Position numbers and translations under genes: made by a program. Positions 53,916-62,812 of a DNA stretch of 64,000 bases are shown here, piece by piece (within the stretch, counting starts at the first letter, position 1; the number at the start of each line of letters is the position of its first letter). The notes beneath the pieces are model-generated. The model made no database searches, had not been told where the DNA came from, and was given only the letters and a program-made list of their open reading frames with translations. This DNA is from CAYSBE01 sp046309355. GTDB lineage: Bacteria > Bacteroidota > Bacteroidia > UKL13-3. The DNA is taken from assembly GCA_046309355.1 (NCBI GenBank), contig JBKCPL010000031.1, forward strand, positions 1-64,000, written 5' to 3'.

Positions 53916-54824
53916 GTGCCTGTGAAAGTTGATTTCGAATGTAATTTATGCGGCAACACCGAAGGCCATACCATACCTTTTCGCTATCGGTTTAAAGAAG
54001 GCTTCCTGTGGGCCGTGAAATGTGACCGGTGTTCACTCATTTCAATCTGGCCCCGCCCAAGCAGCGAGGAAATTACCGAAATGTATTCGGACGATTACTT
54101 TACAGGTGCCGATAAAGAAACTCATCATATGGAAACGGATTACCTGCAAATTTTGGAAGCAGGCGATTACCAGGAAGGTGTGAAAGACATGAAAAACAAG
54201 CATGCGGTGGGCTCATCGATACTAGAAATTGGTTGTGCTACAGGTAATTTTTTATACGCTCTGCAACGTGCGGGTTATAAAGTAAAGGGTATAGAACTGT
54301 CATCGTTTGCCGTTAACTATGCGATGAAAAACTTCAATCTGGCGCTTATTAATCGGCCGTTTGATGAGGACCTGCTCAACTCTGAAATCAGCGAAAATGA
54401 ATTTGATGCTGTACTGATGGGCGATGTACTGGAACATTTTACCAACCCCACAGCTGCAATGAAACTGGTGCATCGTATACTAAAGCCCGGTGGCGCAGCG
54501 TATATTCAGGTGCCCGGTACACTTAATCTGCTATCGAGTAAGCTGGCCCTGCTGGCATACAGAATACTGGGCACACAAAAAACAATGACGATTCCTCCTT
54601 ATCACCTCACCGAATTTTCCGCAAAAACTATTGATGCCATGTGCCTTCATGCCGGATTTTCAAACATACACATTGAACAACACATCAAGCATCCATCTAC
54701 TATCCCCTTACGTGGCAAGTGGTATGAAAATGTGGTGAAGAAGTGGCTTCAATACCCGAATTACTATTTAACCAAATGGTTTGGCATAGCCGGAGACAGA
54801 ATTCACATTACAGCATACAAATAG
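53916..54824 (+). CDS. SAM-dependent methyltransferase with N-terminal zinc-binding motif
   Basis: 302 residues from a GTG start. A second GTG two codons in is also possible. C9-x2-C12 and C36-x2-C39 form an N-terminal zinc knuckle of the Methyltransf_13 type. The SAM domain follows with ILEIGCATGNFLYAL, DAVLMGDVLEHF and LKPGGAAYIQVPG. Related enzymes often act in sugar or glycolipid modification. The GT4 gene begins on the next base after its stop, so the two are co-transcribed and a glycan substrate is likely, by inference. Confidence 0.88.
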   Translation: MPVKVDFECNLCGNTEGHTIPFRYRFKEGFLWAVKCDRCSLISIWPRPSSEEITEMYSDDYFTGADKETHHMETDYLQILEAGDYQEGVKDMKNKHAVGSSILEIGCATGNFLYALQRAGYKVKGIELSSFAVNYAMKNFNLALINRPFDEDLLNSEISENEFDAVLMGDVLEHFTNPTAAMKLVHRILKPGGAAYIQVPGTLNLLSSKLALLAYRILGTQKTMTIPPYHLTEFSAKTIDAMCLHAGFSNIHIEQHIKHPSTIPLRGKWYENVVKKWLQYPNYYLTKWFGIAGDRIHITAYK

Positions 54825-55952
54825 ATGACTGACCGCAAAAAAATAGTAGCTGTCATTTCGTATCCGTTTTTACCTGCAACTACGGGTGGTGAAATATCAA
54901 CCCTGCAGCTGCTTACGTATATGTCGCATGTGCACGAGGTAACTGTTTTTACGGTTGAACCCTACAGCCCGAGTTACGATACAGGTACAGCCCGGTTCGA
55001 ACTCATTTTTGGCATGGCCTTTAAAGTAAGTCGCTATTACTCTCTCAGGCTTATTGGGACTGTAGCGAATTTGGTAAACCGCAAACAGGCCGACTGGATT
55101 TTTTTTGATCAACCCTGGTTTGGGTGGCTGATGACGGCACTAAAACTTGTTACACGTAAAAGCATTTTTATGCGTAGCAACAATATAGAATACCTGCGTT
55201 TTAAGAGTATGGGTAAATGGTACTGGACACTGCTTTACATCTATGAAAAATGGACATATCGGGTAGCCGACATGGTTATTTTCGTGAGTGAAACCGACAG
55301 GCAAAAGGCGATCTATGAATTTGATCTGAAACCCGAAAAAACGCTGCTTACTCCGTATGGTGTTACTTATACAGATAAGCCTGAAAAAGCCGGTGAGGAA
55401 AACATACAACAGCTGCGCCATACGCTTGGAGTAAAACCCAATGAAAAGTTGATTTTGTTTTTTTCTACACTCAGCTATTTCCCAAACTATGAAGCAGTCG
55501 GATTTATTGCAAACGAAATCTATCCGCGACTGATGCAAGCAAGCGGCTTCGCATTTAAACTGGTTATATGCGGAAAAGGACTTCCCGATTCCTACCTGCA
55601 CATGCTTAGCGATAAGCCTGAAATCATCTACACCGGTTTTGTTGACGATATATCGTTGTATATTGATGCAGCTGATGTTATGATTAATCCGATTGTGAGT
55701 GGCGGAGGGGTAAAAACCAAAGCCATTGATACGCTGGCCAGAAATCAGCGTGTTGTATCTACACGCACCGGAGCCGAGGGTATACGTTCAGATGTGTGTG
55801 GAACCAATTTAATCATAACGAATGATTTCGACTGGGATGCGTTCACTCAGGCTATAGTTTCAACTATCTCCTTGCCTAAAGCCATACCCGAATCATTTTA
55901 CACTGAATACGGGTGGAGTGGGATTATAAAGAAACTGAGTGCCCGTTTATAA
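54825..55952 (+). CDS. Family 4 (GT-B fold) glycosyltransferase
   Basis: 375 residues. The N-terminal Rossmann half begins VAVISYPFLPATTGGEISTL. The C-terminal half has KLILFFSTLSYFPNYEA, the donor-binding IDAADVMINPIVSGGGVK and NLIITNDFDWDAF. It should transfer a nucleotide-activated sugar at the inner membrane. It directly abuts the methyltransferase gene and overlaps the convergent lipoprotein gene end by six bases. Acceptor and donor cannot be read from sequence. Confidence 0.9.
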   Translation: MTDRKKIVAVISYPFLPATTGGEISTLQLLTYMSHVHEVTVFTVEPYSPSYDTGTARFELIFGMAFKVSRYYSLRLIGTVANLVNRKQADWIFFDQPWFGWLMTALKLVTRKSIFMRSNNIEYLRFKSMGKWYWTLLYIYEKWTYRVADMVIFVSETDRQKAIYEFDLKPEKTLLTPYGVTYTDKPEKAGEENIQQLRHTLGVKPNEKLILFFSTLSYFPNYEAVGFIANEIYPRLMQASGFAFKLVICGKGLPDSYLHMLSDKPEIIYTGFVDDISLYIDAADVMINPIVSGGGVKTKAIDTLARNQRVVSTRTGAEGIRSDVCGTNLIITNDFDWDAFTQAIVSTISLPKAIPESFYTEYGWSGIIKKLSARL

Positions 55953-56501
55953 TTTCATAACTTTAAAATGCGCACTAGCCATTTGTTCAAAAGCCTGCTT
56001 AACGGCTTCTTTATACAGTTCAGAAACCGAATGTATGTTGTCGCCTAACTTTATCCGAACAGTGCCTGTAGCCTGTGAGATGTGTAATTCATTTCGGTAC
56101 AACGTGCCTGTGTAATTCATCACACAATACCATTCACTGGTATAAGTAGTAGCTGTTCGTATTTCTTTTACATCGAATACTGCATCCAGTTGCTGAACTT
56201 CAAGTATGAAACCTGCATCCGAAGGCATGTACGATTTTACATCACTAAATACATGTGTGTATAGCTGGCCTGCTGCATACTGCAACGAACGGTGAAAGTC
56301 GGAAACATGAAGAGTAAAACCTTGTTGCGCAACACTGAATTTATCATCAATACGCTTGCTGAATTTTACATACAGCGGTTGGTCTACTTTACGTACGGGA
56401 GTGTTTACAAAGGGCTTTACCTCAAAATAAGTTAAGTCTTGAGTTAAACAACCCTGAAGCATTAATAAAGCCGAAAATAGAATTAGTTTATATTTGAACA
56501 T
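55947..56501 (-). CDS. Small lipoprotein of unknown function
   Basis: 184 residues. A lipoprotein signal has lipobox LQGC with the lipidated C18. The mature protein is mixed alpha/beta, with YVKFSKRIDDKFSVAQQG and a C-terminal helix (SELYKEAVKQAFEQMASAHF). It has no known motif. It overlaps the end of the convergent GT4 gene by six bases and is divergent from the Ycf48-like gene. The body looks somewhat like LPS-assembly or secretin-pilotin lipoproteins, but I do not claim a family. Confidence 0.78.
   Translation of the reverse strand: MFKYKLILFSALLMLQGCLTQDLTYFEVKPFVNTPVRKVDQPLYVKFSKRIDDKFSVAQQGFTLHVSDFHRSLQYAAGQLYTHVFSDVKSYMPSDAGFILEVQQLDAVFDVKEIRTATTYTSEWYCVMNYTGTLYRNELHISQATGTVRIKLGDNIHSVSELYKEAVKQAFEQMASAHFKVMKL
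56489..56496 (+). promoter_or_regulatory. -7 promoter element of the Ycf48-like gene
   Basis: TATATTTG, an exact TAnnTTTG match, lies 27 bases before the ATG at 56524. It sits within the first codons of the divergent lipoprotein gene. Confidence 0.55.
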
Positions 56502-56523
56502 GACACAAATTAACTAAGGCATC

Positions 56524-57585
56524 ATGAGATTACCAACGGCTGCGGCAGCTTTGCTATTCATCTTTACTTACCTTAATACTCATGCACAATACACCATTCA
56601 ACTGTTCGATACGCTTACGTATACATATACAGGCGATGCATCCCTACGGAAAATTTCATTTAGGGGCATTTCTTCGCCTGACGAATCTGTGATGTGGGCA
56701 TCGGGCAGCAAAGGTACTGTAGCCAGAACTACCAATGGGGGAAAACAGGTAACACTAAACCAGTTGAAAGGCTACGAGTCCTCCGATTTCAGAGATATTC
56801 ATGCCTGGGATGATAAGCATGCTGTAGTTATGAGCAGCGGCACACCGGCACTTATTTTAACCACACATGACGGAGGACAAACCTGGAATGAATCATTCAG
56901 GCAAAACGACTCAGCCTGGTTTCTGGATGCCATCGACTTTTGGGATAGCAAAAACGGCATGGCCATAGCTGATCCTATCCATTCCCGTTTTATGATACTG
57001 CGCACTTCAGATGGAGGAAAGACCTGGAAACTTATGGACACGGCTGTTGCTCCAATTGCCCATGCGGGCGAAAGCCTTTTTGCTGCCAGCGGTACAGCGC
57101 TTCGTTGCCTCGGAAAAAATACCTTTGCCTTTGTTACAGGCGGTTCAGTCGCCCGATTAATTGTTTATGCCGGAAATGCATTTACCGAAACACTGCTGAA
57201 TGTGAAACAAGGCAAAACCAGTTGCGGAGCCAACTCATTTGTGCCATGCGGCAACGATAGTTTTATGGTGGTTGGGGGTGATTACAGCGATTCAACTGCA
57301 TCTACCGGAAATTCGTGTATGGTAACCATTAAGGCTTCGGATGTAAAAGTCGAACCTACACATTTATCGAGTCTATTAAATTATTATGCTTCAGCTGTAG
57401 ATGAAATAAGGAACAGCAAATCGGGCAAGGTATACATAGCAACCGGCACAAATGGAACCTACATGTACACGAATACGTGGAATAAAATTAACCCTATTCC
57501 GTTTCATACACTTACTGTGTCAAAGCGTGGACGAATACTATATGTTGCGGGTGGTGCAGGAAAACTTGGCCGTATACACTACTAA
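56524..57585 (+). CDS. Secreted Ycf48/BNR-type beta-propeller protein
   Basis: 353 residues. A signal peptide (about 1-21, ending THAQ) precedes a seven-bladed-looking propeller with BNR/Asp-box units: ARTTNGGKQ, LTTHDGGQTW and LRTSDGGKTW. This resembles the Ycf48/photosystem II stability-factor-like family often annotated oxidoreductase in Bacteroidota. It has no T9SS sorting domain, so it is probably periplasmic. Catalytic residues are not visible; function unknown. It converges on the GT9 gene, the stop codons being adjacent. Confidence 0.85.
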   Translation: MRLPTAAAALLFIFTYLNTHAQYTIQLFDTLTYTYTGDASLRKISFRGISSPDESVMWASGSKGTVARTTNGGKQVTLNQLKGYESSDFRDIHAWDDKHAVVMSSGTPALILTTHDGGQTWNESFRQNDSAWFLDAIDFWDSKNGMAIADPIHSRFMILRTSDGGKTWKLMDTAVAPIAHAGESLFAASGTALRCLGKNTFAFVTGGSVARLIVYAGNAFTETLLNVKQGKTSCGANSFVPCGNDSFMVVGGDYSDSTASTGNSCMVTIKASDVKVEPTHLSSLLNYYASAVDEIRNSKSGKVYIATGTNGTYMYTNTWNKINPIPFHTLTVSKRGRILYVAGGAGKLGRIHY

Positions 57586-58656
57586 CTACCAGTGTCTGCC
57601 AATGGCCTCTGCTACTTTAACTGCGGGTAATTGCTCCATACAGCTTACTCCATCAACGCAACTGCCTCGGTAAAAACACTTGCAGGCTTTATCAGGCGAT
57701 ACAATTTCGCCTTTACCGAACAAATCAAATTCGTGCGGATTAAAAATATTATTCATCAGTATAATTTTTTTGCCCAAGGCCAGCGTAATATGCATTCCCA
57801 TCGTTACTTGTGTAATCACCATTTCGCAGTGATTGACCAGATTTATGAATTCGTACAGACTGAAGTAACCCAAATACAGGGCTCCACTCCGTTTTTGAAT
57901 CTCCTTATTGCGAGCATCCTCAGCCTCGCCACCCAGCAGCAGCACCACTGCATCCGGATGTTGTTTTTGAACTAGTGCTACCAGTTCTACCCACTTGTCT
58001 ATGCTCCACAGCCGGGTGGTCCAGCGTCCACCACATCCGGTGTTCATGCCGATGATACGTTGCCCTTTAGGTAAATTCCACGTATAGCCTTTATCATCGT
58101 GGGTATCCATGAGGTAAGGTTCTCCATGGTGTTCCAAACCGCATATTTCGAATATTTCCTGCAGGTAACTTTTTGTATTGGCTTTGCTTACATCATCAAA
58201 CATGCCGGTCATAAATTTATGCACAGCCATTTCATTTACAGGCTGAATTTCGTTTTCTTTCAACACAAACCCGTATTTCTCTGATGCATCTACCTGCTTC
58301 AGTAATGCACCAGCTTCTTTTTCCTTATCCAGGTTAATGGCTATATCCCACCGGCTGTGCTGTGCGTACAAAATGCTGTTGTAATCCCATTTCAGTATTT
58401 CATCAACCTGCGATGCCGGTAAAATATCTGGAGTCCAGGTGAGCCATGTGATTTTGCAACCCGGATACATCTGACGGAACTTAACCACGAGTGGCGTGGT
58501 GCGAATGACATCGCCTATCGCTCCCAGTTTAATGATGAGAATACGCTTGTTTACTTTTTCGTAGGCTACACAATCGGCACAGTGATAGCCGTGCTGTTTA
58601 TGTGGCTTGCAGGGGATATGGCCTTTGTAGTGTCGGCAGTCGGGTTTGTAATTCAT
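57586..58656 (-). CDS. Family 9 (heptosyltransferase-like) glycosyltransferase with N-terminal Cys/His cluster
   Basis: 356 residues. An N-terminal segment (1-30) carries C7, C16, C26, C29 and several histidines. The GT-B domain then begins RILIIKLGAIGDVIRTTPL (GT9 family), followed by IIGMNTGCGGRWTTRLW and VVLLLGGEAEDARN. A second cysteine group is near the C-terminus (KACKCFYRGSCVDGVSC). GT9 enzymes add heptose-type sugars to lipid A cores or other glycans. The cysteines may bind metal and stabilise the fold; this is inference. The gene stands alone and converges on the Ycf48-like gene. Confidence 0.88.
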   Translation of the reverse strand: MNYKPDCRHYKGHIPCKPHKQHGYHCADCVAYEKVNKRILIIKLGAIGDVIRTTPLVVKFRQMYPGCKITWLTWTPDILPASQVDEILKWDYNSILYAQHSRWDIAINLDKEKEAGALLKQVDASEKYGFVLKENEIQPVNEMAVHKFMTGMFDDVSKANTKSYLQEIFEICGLEHHGEPYLMDTHDDKGYTWNLPKGQRIIGMNTGCGGRWTTRLWSIDKWVELVALVQKQHPDAVVLLLGGEAEDARNKEIQKRSGALYLGYFSLYEFINLVNHCEMVITQVTMGMHITLALGKKIILMNNIFNPHEFDLFGKGEIVSPDKACKCFYRGSCVDGVSCMEQLPAVKVAEAIGRHW

Positions 58657-58800
58657 GCTTAGTGAAAACGATTGTGCTTGTGTACAAACCTAAACGAATG
58701 ACATAAAACCGCAAAATTATTATGCATCCACGGGGCATTTTGTCAGTAACCGGTTTTTGGCCGCAAATTTGTAACTTACCACCGCATAAATTTACACCAC

Positions 58801-59394
58801 ATGAAAAGAGGAACTATTATTTTGCTTGCTGTCGCAGGCATTCTGTTGCTGCTTGTTTTTAATGGATGCAGCAGCTACAACAACATGGTAAAAAAGCAGG
58901 AAGCCACCACATCAGCCTGGGCACAGGTTGAAAACGTGTATCAGCGAAGGCTCGATTTGATTCCGAACCTGGTTAATACCGTAAAAGGAGTTGCCAATTT
59001 TGAACAAAAAACACTGGAGAGTGTGATACAAGCCCGTGCCAGTGCAACGCAAATAAAAGTAGATGCCGACAAATTGAATCCGGAGCAACTGAAAAAGTTC
59101 CAGGCTACACAAGGAGAACTTTCGCAGGCACTTGGCCGACTAATGGTTGTAGCCGAACAATATCCGCAATTAAAGGCTACTGAAAACTTCCGCGATTTGC
59201 AACAACAACTGGAAGGTACCGAAAACCGAATTACCGTTGAGCGTCAGAAATTTAACGACATTGTTATGGATTACAATAGTTACATACGTGCATTCCCTCA
59301 AGTAATTTATGCCGGCATTTTCGGCTTCGACAAAAAAGGATATTTCGAGGCAGAAAAAGGTGCAGAAAAAGCACCGGAAGTTTCATTTGAGTAA
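58801..59394 (+). CDS. lemA: LemA family protein
   Basis: 197 residues. An N-terminal hydrophobic anchor (about 5-22) precedes a helical LemA domain with WAQVENVYQRRLDLIPNLV and the LKATENFRDLQQQLEGTENR stretch. LemA proteins are membrane-associated with the bulk outside the cytoplasm; the biochemical role is not known. The next gene starts inside its stop (TAATG), and two TPM-domain genes follow. The LemA-TPM-TPM arrangement recurs in Bacteroidota and related phyla, suggesting a shared envelope function. Confidence 0.95.
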   Translation: MKRGTIILLAVAGILLLLVFNGCSSYNNMVKKQEATTSAWAQVENVYQRRLDLIPNLVNTVKGVANFEQKTLESVIQARASATQIKVDADKLNPEQLKKFQATQGELSQALGRLMVVAEQYPQLKATENFRDLQQQLEGTENRITVERQKFNDIVMDYNSYIRAFPQVIYAGIFGFDKKGYFEAEKGAEKAPEVSFE

Positions 59395-59858
59395 TGCGTA
59401 CTTCGGGTATGGCCAAAAACTTTTTCAATAGCGAAGAGCAAAAGCTCATCATAGATGCGATTCGGGCAGCCGAACAACATACCAATGGTGAAATACGGGT
59501 TCATATAGAACCGACCTTTACAGGCGATGTATATGTGCGCGCTCAACAGGTGTTTGATGAACTAAAGATGTTTGAAACCGAAGCCCGAAATGGTGTACTG
59601 TTTTATGTAGCCTACGAAAAACATCAATTAGCGATTTTGGGCGATAAAGGCATTCACGATAAAGTGGGACAACATTTTTGGGATCATGAAAAGCAGTTGC
59701 TCATCGAACATTTCAAGCGAAACGCATTTGCTGAGGGCCTTTGCAAAGCCATAGCGCTTGCCGGTGAAAAACTGCAAACGTATTATCCTAAAACAGCCGG
59801 AAATCCGGATGAATTAAGCAACGATATTTCCTTCGGCAATCCTTCAGCACACGAATAA
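59394..59858 (+). CDS. TPM-domain protein (short, soluble)
   Basis: 154 residues. A single TPM domain (about 20-140) has KLIIDAIRAAEQHTNGEIR, FDELKMFETEARNGVLFY and GDKGIHDKVGQHFWD. No membrane segment is seen. An internal ATG at 59409 would drop five residues. TPM domains have reported acid phosphatase or ion-binding roles, but the true substrate is unclear. It overlaps the LemA stop by one base and the next TPM gene starts directly after it, so all three are coupled. Confidence 0.92.
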   Translation: MRTSGMAKNFFNSEEQKLIIDAIRAAEQHTNGEIRVHIEPTFTGDVYVRAQQVFDELKMFETEARNGVLFYVAYEKHQLAILGDKGIHDKVGQHFWDHEKQLLIEHFKRNAFAEGLCKAIALAGEKLQTYYPKTAGNPDELSNDISFGNPSAHE

Positions 59859-60611
59859 ATGCAGATAACAAAATACATCCGATTATGCTACTTACTTACA
59901 GGTATATTTTGGTATGCTGCATTTCAGGTACAGGCAAAAGAGATTCCGCCCAAACCGAAATCATTAGTAAACGATTATGCCGGACTGCTCAGCACTGACG
60001 AAAAAAACACACTCGAGTCGGCACTTGTTGCCTATTTCGATACCACCTCTACCCAATTGGCAATTGTTATAGAACCCTCACTTGAGGGGGATGATTTATT
60101 TGACTATTGCCAGCGCCTGGCCACAGGCTGGGGAATTGGCGAAAAAGGAAAAAACAATGGAGCACTTATTTACATAGCGGTAAATGACCGTAAAATAAGA
60201 ATTCATGTAGGTTACGGACTTGAAGCAACCATTCCAGATGCGCTGGCTTCGCGTATCATCAACGAGCATATCAAGCCCCGATTCAAAGAACAAAATTACG
60301 CGCTAGGTCTAACCGAGGCGGTGGTCATTATGATGAAGGCGGCATCAGGCGAGTACGTGTATGACCGTGATGAATCCGTCCCAAAATTTTCAGTAATTAT
60401 AATCATTGTTGTTATTCTCATTTTGCTTAGCCTGTTTAGTGGTAGAGGTAAAGGCGGACGCGGTTTTAGCCGCAGAAGCGGACCTTACTACTGGGGTGGA
60501 ACATTTGGCAGCGGTGGTTTTTCATCAGGTGGGGGCGGTTTTGGTGGAGGAGGATTTGGCGGTTTCGGAGGCGGAGGATTTGGTGGCGGAGGAAGCAGTG
60601 GAAGCTGGTAA
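59859..60611 (+). CDS. TPM-domain membrane protein with Gly-rich tail
   Basis: 250 residues. An N-terminal signal or anchor (about 10-26) is followed by a TPM domain (about 35-160, with LVNDYAGLLSTDEKNTLESA, NNGALIYIAVNDRKIRIHVG and LEATIPDALASRII). A membrane helix follows (about 180-198, IIIVVILILLSLF), and a Gly/Ser/Phe-rich C-terminus made of repeated GGGFGG units. It is the second TPM partner of LemA, probably presenting the domain outside the inner membrane. The repeated glycine tail is common in this family. Confidence 0.92.
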   Translation: MQITKYIRLCYLLTGIFWYAAFQVQAKEIPPKPKSLVNDYAGLLSTDEKNTLESALVAYFDTTSTQLAIVIEPSLEGDDLFDYCQRLATGWGIGEKGKNNGALIYIAVNDRKIRIHVGYGLEATIPDALASRIINEHIKPRFKEQNYALGLTEAVVIMMKAASGEYVYDRDESVPKFSVIIIIVVILILLSLFSGRGKGGRGFSRRSGPYYWGGTFGSGGFSSGGGGFGGGGFGGFGGGGFGGGGSSGSW

Positions 60612-60671
60612 ATCAACTCTGCGTTTGAATTCTGAATGTCCGTTCCTATTTTGCACCATTCTTAATACGTA

Positions 60672-61385
60672 ATGCCCATGTTGGAATCTATTGACCTTTC
60701 AAAAGTACTTGTGTTGGATATTGAAACTGTACCTCAATACAATGCGTACGATAGCATGCCTGAAAAATGGCAACACCTGTGGGATAAAAAAGCTCAGTTT
60801 CTGAAAAAAGAAGAGCATGATAGCAGCCAAAGTATTTATCCCCGTGCGGGTATATATGCCGAGTTCGGCAAGATTATCTGTATATCGGTAGGAGCATTCA
60901 ATGGACGTCAGTTCAGGGTAAAATCGTTTTACGGAGACGATGAAAAAATTCTTCTTCAGGAATTTACACACCTGCTATCACGCAACTACAACTACCCTGA
61001 TCATTTGCTATGCGGACACAATGCCAAGGAATTTGATTTCCCTTATTTGTGCAGGCGTTTATTAATCAACAACCTCGACATACCGGTTGCATTGAATATA
61101 GTCGGCAAAAAACCATGGGAAGTTCAGCACTTGGATACGATGGATTTGTGGAAATTCGGTGATTTTAAAAATTTCACTTCACTCGAATTGCTTGCCTCTG
61201 TTTTTGATATCCCTACGCCTAAAGATGATATAGACGGAAGTATGGTATGGAGTGTTTACTGGAATGAAAAAGACTTGGAACGAATTAAAAATTATTGCCA
61301 GAAAGATGTCGTTACGGTAGCCCAGTTGTTGCTGCGTTTCAGAGGAGAAAAATTACTAACAGACACGGATGTAGTATTTGTATGA
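60672..61385 (+). CDS. Predicted DEDDy 3'-5' exonuclease (PolB-exo2-like)
   Basis: 237 residues; a second ATG two codons in is equally possible. DEDDy motifs are seen: Exo I DIETVPQYN, Exo II NAKEFDFPYLC and Exo III YCQKDVVTV. This fits the predicted 3'-5' exonuclease family related to the proofreading domain of polymerase B (PF10108-like). It likely degrades DNA or RNA from the 3' end; the substrate is unproven. It overlaps pdxJ by four bases (ATGA), so translation is coupled. TATTTTGCA 25 bases upstream resembles the -7 element. Confidence 0.9.
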   Translation: MPMLESIDLSKVLVLDIETVPQYNAYDSMPEKWQHLWDKKAQFLKKEEHDSSQSIYPRAGIYAEFGKIICISVGAFNGRQFRVKSFYGDDEKILLQEFTHLLSRNYNYPDHLLCGHNAKEFDFPYLCRRLLINNLDIPVALNIVGKKPWEVQHLDTMDLWKFGDFKNFTSLELLASVFDIPTPKDDIDGSMVWSVYWNEKDLERIKNYCQKDVVTVAQLLLRFRGEKLLTDTDVVFV

Positions 61386-62107
61386 CAAAGCTCTCAGTAA
61401 ACATCAATAAACTGGCCACGCTTCGCAATTCAAGAGGCGGCAATAATCCCGATATTATTCAGGCAGCTATCGACTGTGAGCGTTTTGGTGCCGATGGCAT
61501 TACGGTGCACCCACGTCCGGATGAACGACATATTCGCTATGCCGATGTACGTGAGTTAAAAAAAGTAATCACCACCGAATTCAATATAGAAGGCAATCCA
61601 CGCGAACAAAAATTTATTGACCTGGTGCTGGAAGTAAAACCCACACAGGTAACACTGGTCCCCGATAATTCAACTCAGGTAACATCTGACCACGGGTGGG
61701 ATACGCATACTCATCACCATTTTTTAAGTGAAGTAATACACGTGTTTCAGTCCAATGGCATTCGAACTTCTATTTTTGTGGATGCAGATGTTAACCAGAT
61801 AAATGGTGCAAAACAAACCGGAACCGATAGAATTGAATTGTATACCGAAAGCTATGCAAAATATTACGCTAGAGACAAGGAACAGGCTATAGCCGCTTAT
61901 GTAAGCGCTGCTCAAAAAGCCACTGAATTAGGAATTGGCATCAACGCTGGCCATGACCTTTCATTGGATAATCTGGCTTTTTTTAGAATGCACATACCGC
62001 AATTACTTGAAGTAAGTATAGGGCATGCACTTATTTGTGATGCTATCTATCTGGGACTCGAAAACACCATACAACTGTACAAACGAAAGCTAGTCTATCA
62101 TGCATGA
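61382..62107 (+). CDS. pdxJ: Pyridoxine 5'-phosphate synthase
   Basis: 241 residues from the ATG at 61382. The open frame extends further up inside the exonuclease gene, but the family start TKLSVNINKLATLRNSRGG fixes it. TIM-barrel motifs include DGITVHPRPDERHI, TQVTLVPDN, GTDRIELYTESYA and NAGHDLSLDNL. It condenses amino-hydroxyacetone phosphate with deoxyxylulose 5-phosphate, the last step of de novo vitamin B6 synthesis. It overlaps the exonuclease by four bases and the Crp/Fnr gene by eight. Confidence 0.97.
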   Translation: MTKLSVNINKLATLRNSRGGNNPDIIQAAIDCERFGADGITVHPRPDERHIRYADVRELKKVITTEFNIEGNPREQKFIDLVLEVKPTQVTLVPDNSTQVTSDHGWDTHTHHHFLSEVIHVFQSNGIRTSIFVDADVNQINGAKQTGTDRIELYTESYAKYYARDKEQAIAAYVSAAQKATELGIGINAGHDLSLDNLAFFRMHIPQLLEVSIGHALICDAIYLGLENTIQLYKRKLVYHA

Positions 62108-62732
62108 AATTAAGCGTTCACTTCAACAGTTTTTCCCTCAGTTTGAAGAACGATTGATAAACGAACTGTGTGAATACGGCAAGTTTAAACAATTTAAAGG
62201 GGGTGAATCTGCCATTCGTACAGGCGAGCTGATGCAATATACCATGTTGGTAACACGAGGCCGCTTGAAGCTTTACACTGAAGGCGAAAATGGCGAAGAG
62301 TTTTTCATGTACTATCTCGAACCCGGACAGGCGTGTGCACTTAGTTTTGTTTGCGCAGCACGTAATAGGAAAAGTGATGTAGAAGCCTTTGCCGTGGAGG
62401 ATAGTGAGGTGGTGTTAATACCTATAGCCAGGATGGATAGTTTGATGGTGAATTACAATAGCTGGTATTACTTTGTTATTGAAACCTATCGTTCACGCTA
62501 CGAAGAATTGCTGGATGTTATACGCAATGTTGCATTCAACAACATGGATGAAAGACTTTCGTATTATCTGGCTAAGCAAAAAAATGCTTTTGGCAGCAAC
62601 ACACTCAATATTACACACGAGCAAATAGCCAACGATTTGAATACTTCACGTGTGGTTATATCCAGACTGCTTAAGCAGATGGAACAGCAAGGGGCATTAA
62701 AACTGCACCGCAACTTAATTGAGCTGACATAA
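62100..62732 (+). CDS. Crp/Fnr family transcriptional regulator
   Basis: 210 residues. The cyclic-nucleotide-binding-like domain (about 20-120) is followed by a winged HTH, with ITHEQIANDLNTSRVVISRLL at 171-191. Recognition-helix residues read R184-V-V-I-S188-R189: the S-R pair is kept but FNR's glutamate is a valine, so its DNA target should differ from the FNR-like palindrome near 9.9 kb. No Cys cluster for Fe-S is obvious. It overlaps pdxJ by eight bases. It may act on nearby genes, including the CRP-like box near 63.75 kb. Confidence 0.93.
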   Translation: MHEIKRSLQQFFPQFEERLINELCEYGKFKQFKGGESAIRTGELMQYTMLVTRGRLKLYTEGENGEEFFMYYLEPGQACALSFVCAARNRKSDVEAFAVEDSEVVLIPIARMDSLMVNYNSWYYFVIETYRSRYEELLDVIRNVAFNNMDERLSYYLAKQKNAFGSNTLNITHEQIANDLNTSRVVISRLLKQMEQQGALKLHRNLIELT

Positions 62733-62778
62733 ACGGATATTCAGTAGAACAAAAAATTCTTTCTGTATTGAATTGTCT

Positions 62779-62786
62779 TATATTTG
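62779..62786 (+). promoter_or_regulatory. -7 promoter element of the CxxCH T9SS gene
   Basis: TATATTTG, exact TAnnTTTG, lies 26 bases before the ATG at 62813. It excludes an upstream TTG start within the same frame. Confidence 0.55.
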
Positions 62787-62812
62787 ATCGTAGTAAAAAG
62801 AAAGAACGTGGC

